DNA of 12,885 nucleotides from the NCBI GenBank assembly GCA_027577415.1, contig JANBQS010000735.1, positions 1 to 12,885 of the forward strand, in the 5' to 3' direction. A program made the position numbers and the translations under genes. Each line of letters begins with the position of its first letter. Positions within the stretch are counted from its first letter, which is position 1. Source of the DNA: Coemansia sp. RSA 922. Lineage: Eukaryota > Kickxellomycota > Kickxellomycetes > Kickxellales > Kickxellaceae. Positions 8,666-12,885 of this stretch are shown here, one piece after another. The notes under the pieces are model-generated. The model saw only the letters and a list, made by a program, of their open reading frames with translations. It did not search any database and was not told the DNA's origin.

Positions 8666-9370
8666 ATGTTGGTTGTTATTTTTAGGTGTATACTGTGCTA
8701 AACAGCTAATGTTTAATACATGTGGCGCTGTCCTGCTGACTGCGGACGGCATAGTCCACAAATATAGCCATTTGCACATGTAGTCGTATGAATAGGCATC
8801 TGACCTGCTAATGGAGCATATGACTGAGCTTGAGCAAGTCCGCATTGCACATGTAGTACAGCGGGCTGGAAGTGGCAATATAATCTATGCTACCAGATAA
8901 GTGGCTCCGTGCCAACATTGCACGCGTGATCCTTGCAATTTGTTTACATATATGCATGCAAAACAGCCACTTTAAGCACAAGAGCCCATGTGCAATTGCA
9001 GTGTTGTTGTTATCCATGGCGCAGATCCACAACCTAATGCAGTCCAAATACCGCAATATGCAGCTTGTAGCTGCGGTGGTCTTGTCCACATGCATTGAGC
9101 TTTGAATAATACACAATACTTTAAAGTATTTTAATTGCCTCTTAATTTTTAATAACAAGCATCTCGGGGACACTTATCGCCATTCCAAGTTTAGATGTCA
9201 ATCCTGTTATTAGGATCTGTGACTGCCGCCACGCCGCGCCACTGTACGGCAAAGCGAAAACAACAAAAATATATATGGCCCATCCGCTGATCAGCACCTT
9301 TGCTGTCTTTCCGCCTTACATGCTAACATTGGCGAGCGAGCGGCTTTGACAATGGGAGGTAGAGCCAAGC

Positions 9371-9378
9371 TATAAAAG
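9371..9378 (+). promoter_or_regulatory. TATA box of lipase 2
   Basis: The sequence TATAAAAG is a full TATA consensus 238 bp before the lipase 2 start codon. If transcription starts the usual few dozen bases downstream, near 9400, the leader is about 200 nt long and contains upstream ATGs. It is the clearest TATA box next to an identified gene in the window, and it fits a regulated rather than housekeeping gene. Confidence 0.6.
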
Positions 9379-9405
9379 AGGTACGTCAAATACCAACGAG
9401 CTTTT

Positions 9406-9506
9406 ATGCCATCATGTTCATTTGTGCCGCCACTGTTAAGATAACCTACTACTGCTTACCACTTTTGTTCTACTTCGACCATCGATCAGTAGACATCTCG
9501 CGCTGA
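9406..9506 (+). promoter_or_regulatory. Two overlapping upstream ORFs in the lipase 2 leader
   Basis: The first uORF runs 9406-9444 (12 codons plus TAA). The second runs 9414-9506 (30 codons plus TGA) in another frame; it shares the frame of the lipase but is closed 102 bp before the lipase ATG. Both lie downstream of the TATA box. If transcribed, they should limit scanning to the main start. The TATA-distance argument is the only evidence that they are in the mRNA. Confidence 0.4.
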
Positions 9507-9608
9507 AATTGTTCCTTTAAGCGACTACCCACTTGGCCCGAAAGACATCGACATTGGGAAACACAGCAGTTGTTACTCTGACACCTTGTTGCCTGTTACC
9601 CTTTTATA

Positions 9609-10637
9609 ATGTTAATACATCCTGCTATCCTCGCCGTGCTCCCCACACTAGCATTGGTGCGTGCTGCTCCGGCACCAGTACCATCGCTATTGCCTCCATA
9701 TAACACCAGTGCTATTGCATCGGCGATAGCCAGCCTAGAGTCGCTCGTCACCACTGTTCAGGCGGGTCTAGCACAGTATGGACCTCGGCGTACAACCTCT
9801 ATAAACAAGGCGAATAATCAAACTCGCACCACTACCAGCAACAATCTGTTCAAGTACTGCGAGTATTCCGGCGCTGCCTACAAGGTCTTTAGCGATGCTT
9901 GGAATTGCCCAATTAATTGCCAGTCGACCAACACAGCTGGGACGGTTGTCGATTACCACTGGTCGCTGAAGACAATTCCTAGCTTTGGGTTTGTTGCTCA
10001 CAAGGACGACACCAAAGAGATCATCGTAAGCTGGCGTGGATCTACGACATTGATGGATTGGGTTGCGGATTTCAAAGTTGTACCTACACCATGGCCAGCA
10101 CATATTGACGGTTCGGCTGTGCATTCGGGGTTCCTGTTTGCTTACAATGCGGGAGCTAGCAAAATAAAAACTGTCGTGGCTGGCCTCGTGCAGAAATACC
10201 CGGATTACAAGATTGTACTGACTGGACACTCGCTGGGTGGCGCTCAGGCGGCACTAGCTGCGGTTGATATTGCTACCGAGCATCCCGAGTGGACCGACAA
10301 GTTGGAGCTCTATACATACGGCCAGCCTCGCGTTGGTAATGCTGCCTTTTCCAATTGGCTCTCAAGCCAGCCATTTCCCATCTTCAGAACGGTCTACAGG
10401 GGCGACCTCGTTGCTCAAGTGCCGCCGATGGAAATGGGGTTTCAGCATCAGGCGCAAGAAGTGTGGTATGAATCTAGTGCGCAAACCAAGTTTTGCGGGA
10501 GTGATGCCGAAAATTCGACGTGCCAGAGCAGCTTATCACCATTACAGTGGAGCGTACTACAGCACTTGCAGTACCCTGGGCTGAGCTTTGATGTTCTCTA
10601 CGTTTTTATCGGAAATGCCGATGCAATAGGAATCTAG
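9609..10637 (+). CDS. Secreted class 3 lipase, copy 2
   Basis: This is a paralogue of the lipase at 7694-8665 and is predicted to be secreted. It is 342 aa. A signal peptide covers about residues 1-19 (ending LVRA), then a Pro/Ala-rich stretch and the same NTSAI sequon (32-36). The oxyanion-loop motif is WRGS (142-145). The nucleophile elbow is GHSLGG with S208, the acid is D266 in YRGDLVAQVP, and the base is H319 in LQHLQYPGL. The cysteines in WNCPINC match those of copy 1. Two differences from copy 1 stand out: the residue before the catalytic His is Gln instead of Asp, and about 13 residues follow the YPGLSF core as an extra tail. All triad residues are present, so it is probably active. 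The gene is intronless. It has a TATA box and a long presumed leader with uORFs, suggesting regulated expression. Confidence 0.92.
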   Translation: MLIHPAILAVLPTLALVRAAPAPVPSLLPPYNTSAIASAIASLESLVTTVQAGLAQYGPRRTTSINKANNQTRTTTSNNLFKYCEYSGAAYKVFSDAWNCPINCQSTNTAGTVVDYHWSLKTIPSFGFVAHKDDTKEIIVSWRGSTTLMDWVADFKVVPTPWPAHIDGSAVHSGFLFAYNAGASKIKTVVAGLVQKYPDYKIVLTGHSLGGAQAALAAVDIATEHPEWTDKLELYTYGQPRVGNAAFSNWLSSQPFPIFRTVYRGDLVAQVPPMEMGFQHQAQEVWYESSAQTKFCGSDAENSTCQSSLSPLQWSVLQHLQYPGLSFDVLYVFIGNADAIGI

Positions 10638-10905
10638 CCAAAATAAAAGAAATGAACGTCACTTGCTTTAAATTGCTAATTTTATACTGCTACTCGTGTT
10701 TTCATAAGATTTAAAATTGTACAATCACAGGTATGGACATGTGTGCTGCCATCATAGGCGTGCTTCTACATGTTAGTTTTACTAGTAAAAAATATATGAT
10801 AGTAAACACAAATATACAAATGCTGATATGCATAATGCCCTGAAGATGAAAATAAAAGCAGTAAGATGTTCAGTGTGCCTATAGACACCCCCCTCAAATG
10901 GCGAC
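10638..10905. other. Convergent intergenic region between lipase 2 and the PPxY gene
   Basis: This 268-bp AT-rich spacer receives both 3' ends. It contains AATAAA at 10642 and near 10851 on the plus strand, and a perfect 14-bp palindrome TTTTACTAGTAAAA at 10777-10790. I saw no canonical AATAAA on the minus strand close to the PPxY gene stop. No gene is seen. Confidence 0.4.
10642..10647 (+). terminator. Polyadenylation signal of lipase 2
   Basis: AATAAA lies four bases after the lipase 2 stop codon. Such a very short 3' UTR is plausible in a compact fungal genome, though a second AATAAA near 10851 is an alternative. Confidence 0.45.
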
Positions 10906-11430
10906 CTAGTCAAGAAACTCTGAGGATCTGGTCAGGCCCGATGCCCTGGATGGCGATCTGGATAAAGTCGACTGATGAGTGAGAAGCTCATAAACGACCA
11001 GGTTAAGCAGCAGTCGGTTCTGCAGCTCGAGGGGAGCGCCAGAACCGACTACAATGCTAGAATTACTTGTGCTATTATCCTCGACTATAATCTCACTTGT
11101 AACAATGCTCATCGCATCGCTGGAGCTCATAAAGGAGGCAGAATCCGAGAGCTGGCCCAGACTCAAAGTGCTGAATGAGGCGATAGACCAGGCGTCCGAG
11201 GAAGGATACGAAGGCGGCGGGTGCTCGTAAGTGGGTGGCGGAGTGCTTGGCACGCTGGGCGATATTTGCGCTGGATATACGAGGACGTCTAGTAGATCCA
11301 TTAGCGACGAGGACAGAAAGGGTTCTAGCTGGAGATTTAAAAATACGTCGTGAGGTGCGCTGCCTGGAGGTGTCGGTTGCATGGCATTGGCAGCACTGGT
11401 TTGTTGTAGGCATTGTTTGTCGCTGTCCAT
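10906..11430 (-). CDS. Hypothetical low-complexity protein with two PPxY motifs
   Basis: I do not recognise a family. From the ATG at 11430 the protein is 174 aa, rich in Ser, Pro and Leu, with no cysteine pattern, signal peptide or clear transmembrane helix. Residues 61-76 hold two closely spaced PPxY motifs, PPTY (65-68) and PPSY (72-75). Known partners of such motifs are WW domains, including those of Nedd4/Rsp5 ubiquitin ligases. A Ser/Asp-rich segment follows (about 76-125). The C-terminal part has a leucine-rich, probably helical stretch (about 134-151) and a basic, Ser/Arg-rich end. An upstream in-frame ATG (11601) would add 57 residues, but that part looks like a leader containing a CT repeat, so 11430 is preferred. 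An Rsp5-type adaptor or substrate is a reasonable guess, no more. Confidence 0.6.
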   Translation of the reverse strand: MDSDKQCLQQTSAANAMQPTPPGSAPHDVFLNLQLEPFLSSSLMDLLDVLVYPAQISPSVPSTPPPTYEHPPPSYPSSDAWSIASFSTLSLGQLSDSASFMSSSDAMSIVTSEIIVEDNSTSNSSIVVGSGAPLELQNRLLLNLVVYELLTHQSTLSRSPSRASGLTRSSEFLD

Positions 11431-11488
11431 TGTCCGATTATTTTTTTCAGCTTCTGATGCTGGGCGGCGTTCTGGCTGCGTGAATGCG

Positions 11489-11502
11489 GAGAGAGAGAGA
11501 GA
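11489..11502. repeat. (GA)7 microsatellite
   Basis: Seven perfect GA units lie 59 bp upstream of the PPxY gene start, reading as (CT)7 on its coding strand. CT repeats are common in fungal leaders and promoters and may vary in length between strains. Confidence 0.8.
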
Positions 11503-12064
11503 CGCCTCGTACTCCAAAGCCTGGATTGATGATCGGTAAAAGAGATAACACGGGTGGGAGTATATGTGACAGACCGTGGTATAATACGACTGGCGATACA
11601 AGTATGTGGAAGAAACACTAGTAATGAGGTCGTACTAGAGGGAGGGTGGTAACTAGACTCGGCACATTAGACCAAAGGAAGTGGGGATATGTGTGTGCGT
11701 GTCAACCAAGCAGGCTGATGGAGGAGGCGTGTAGTCGTAAAAAGAAAGCAGTGATGTCTAAAAGTACAAAATGAATCCAGCGTAGATACGCGTAAGAAAG
11801 TCAGAATGTAGCGATAACCAACGAACTGAAAAAGAGACACGTAATATGAAAAAAAGGGAAGAAAAAAAAAGGAAAAAGTAGAAATGAAAGAAGGGCCTAG
11901 TGTATGTTCCGCACAAACCTTGGAGACTGAATACACTTTTCTAGGCGAGTGCGATCAGCCGGCCTCTCCCCCCTCTTCCTCACAAGCTGCTCAGCGTGCT
12001 TGGCGGCTGCTGCACAGGTGACGGCCAAAGTCATCGGAAAAGGGAGGAAGAGGCACACAATGGC

Positions 12065-12319
12065 TCAGCTGCCTTCGTGCCCTTTTTCCCGCTTGCCAAA
12101 CTCGGGAGTACCTAGAATGCTGCGCATTAGTCGATCGATTCGACACACCTCATGCCCATCAACTTCAGAGTCTGGTGGTGTGTCCAGAGCCGTATTAATT
12201 TCTAAATGGCGTGGAGGTTCGTGCCTCGACGCGCGCCCTTTTCTCCTCTTGGTATCCCAGATGACTTTTGAATAGACACTGTGTCTCTGAGCAAAAGTAC
12301 TTGCAGGCGAAATTGGCAT
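12065..12319 (-). CDS. Doubtful small ORF, 84 aa, charged
   Basis: The translation is hydrophilic and charged, without long low-complexity runs, and its C-terminal half (for example EINTALDTPPDSEVDGHEV) reads more like protein than the other ORFs in this flank. There is no recognised domain, no obvious promoter just upstream and no poly(A) signal. It could be a small gene, one exon of a larger gene, a relic, or chance. Confidence 0.2.
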   Translation of the reverse strand: MPISPASTFAQRHSVYSKVIWDTKRRKGRASRHEPPRHLEINTALDTPPDSEVDGHEVCRIDRLMRSILGTPEFGKREKGHEGS

Positions 12320-12885
12320 GCCCTGCGGCTAGTTGTGCCACACATCACTCCCCCAACGTATCCACGCAATAGAGACGCTTGTACTGGGCCATATGTGCAC
12401 CTTATACAAAGCATCATGTCTGCCCGCTTTTTGCATTGCATGCAGTGAAAGGAGCATATATTGGCTGTGTGCGGTGGCTGCCATTTTTCCCAGGCATTGC
12501 GTGTACCCAGGTACCCTGCCCCTAAATGTTGACTAGCATGTCAAGCATAAATGTATATATAGGGGAAGATGGGGAAGCTAATATGTCGATATCGGATACT
12601 CCCTGATATGCACATCTAGCGTGTCTGCGGGTACTAGTAATTGGGAGAGAGGGACCTCTTCGGCACTGCTCCCTCATGTATCGGGCCCAACTGCAGACTA
12701 GGCCTAAAAATATCACTGTACACTCCCCTCCCCCTATACCCAACGCTATATTTATGCTTGAGCTGCAGCTCATAGTGAGTGCCCAAAAACACTACAATAG
12801 GGAGAGAGAAAAAAGGATCAGGCGGACAATGTACCGGGGGCAGGAGAGGGACGCGGTTGCATTATCGGAAGCCATTTTCTGATTC

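Larger units (their letters stand above)
8666..9608 (+). promoter_or_regulatory. 943-bp intergenic region between the lipases: promoter and leader of lipase 2
   Basis: No convincing gene lies here; ORFs of 72 codons (8887-9105, +) and 121 codons (8808-9173, -) show no family motif. The region is AT-richer than the genes. It holds a perfect 13-bp direct repeat (8772-8784 and 8845-8857), a 16-bp perfect palindrome (9115-9130), a small hairpin near 9060-9074, a TATA box at 9371-9378 and two upstream ORFs in the presumed lipase 2 leader. No AATAAA follows lipase 1. Confidence 0.5.
11431..12885. other. Gene-poor right flank: probable promoter/leader of the PPxY gene and unknown DNA
   Basis: These 1455 bp hold no gene I can name. 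From 11431 to about 11950 the minus strand is pyrimidine-rich, including a pure purine (+) run at 11848-11878 and a CT-tract followed by TTTTTCAG ending at 11826, which looks like a 3' splice site. Further right are an 84-codon minus ORF (12065-12319), a TATA-like TATATATA at 12554-12561 followed by GGGG, and a perfect 14-bp palindrome at 12759-12772. No tRNA box B, rRNA or transposon sequence was recognised. Confidence 0.4.

Noticed and set aside
8808..9173. Minus-strand 121-codon ORF between the lipases.
   Set aside because: Composition is irregular, no domain is seen, and it overlaps AT-rich regulatory DNA. It looks like a chance ORF.
10501..10637. Suspected frameshift at the C-terminus of lipase 2, because the usual DHxxY pattern is not obvious.
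   Set aside because: The native frame gives LQHLQYPGLSF, which aligns well with the DHLSYFGI-type ending of class 3 lipases. The frame is intact and only the Asp before His is changed.
11667..11936. Minus-strand 89-codon Phe-rich ORF that looks like membrane segments.
   Set aside because: The Phe and Ser runs come from the long T/C tract in the upstream region of the PPxY gene and are not a real transmembrane protein.

Overview
The window looks like nuclear DNA of a fungus. Genes are compact, introns are short with GTAAGT or GTGAGT donors and CTAAC or TACTAAT-like branch sites, core promoters are pyrimidine-rich, and the gene families are eukaryotic. Two secreted class 3 lipases plus an MT-A70 methyltransferase-family gene would suit an early-diverging lineage such as Kickxellomycotina (Coemansia-like). 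That placement is inference; no marker gene is present to prove it.

Left part (1-5640), housekeeping. An intronless EFL1/Ria1-type GTPase of 60S ribosome maturation lies on the minus strand (151-3774). A 273-bp intergenic region separates it from a divergent p24-delta (Erv25/TMED10-type) cargo receptor of ER-Golgi vesicles (4048-4695). Next comes a cytidine deaminase in four exons (4906-5639); splicing joins its CAE and PCxxC zinc-site motifs.

Middle (5778-7338). An MT-A70 family protein carries DPPL in place of the catalytic DPPW, so it is probably a non-catalytic partner subunit (METTL14/Kar4-like or MTA9-like). The best gene model has a tiny first exon and a 109-nt intron. An alternative start codon inside that intron gives a protein of exactly the same length.

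Right part (7339-12885), accessory and sparse. Two related secreted class 3 lipases (7694-8665 and 9609-10637) are separated by 0.94 kb of AT-richer DNA. The second has a TATA box and two overlapping upstream ORFs in its presumed leader. A convergent minus-strand gene (10906-11430) encodes a low-complexity 174-aa protein with two PPxY motifs. Beyond it lie about 1.45 kb without a convincing gene, probably the long promoter and leader of the PPxY gene plus the promoter of something outside the window.

I see no rRNA, tRNA, CRISPR array, transposon or virus. The genes do not form an obvious pathway: the left half is ordinary core eukaryotic biology, and the right half is secretion and nutrition plus a possible ubiquitin-ligase adaptor. 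The points most worth a second look are the MT-A70 pseudo-catalytic motif and its alternative N-terminus, the uORFs of lipase 2, and the PPxY protein.
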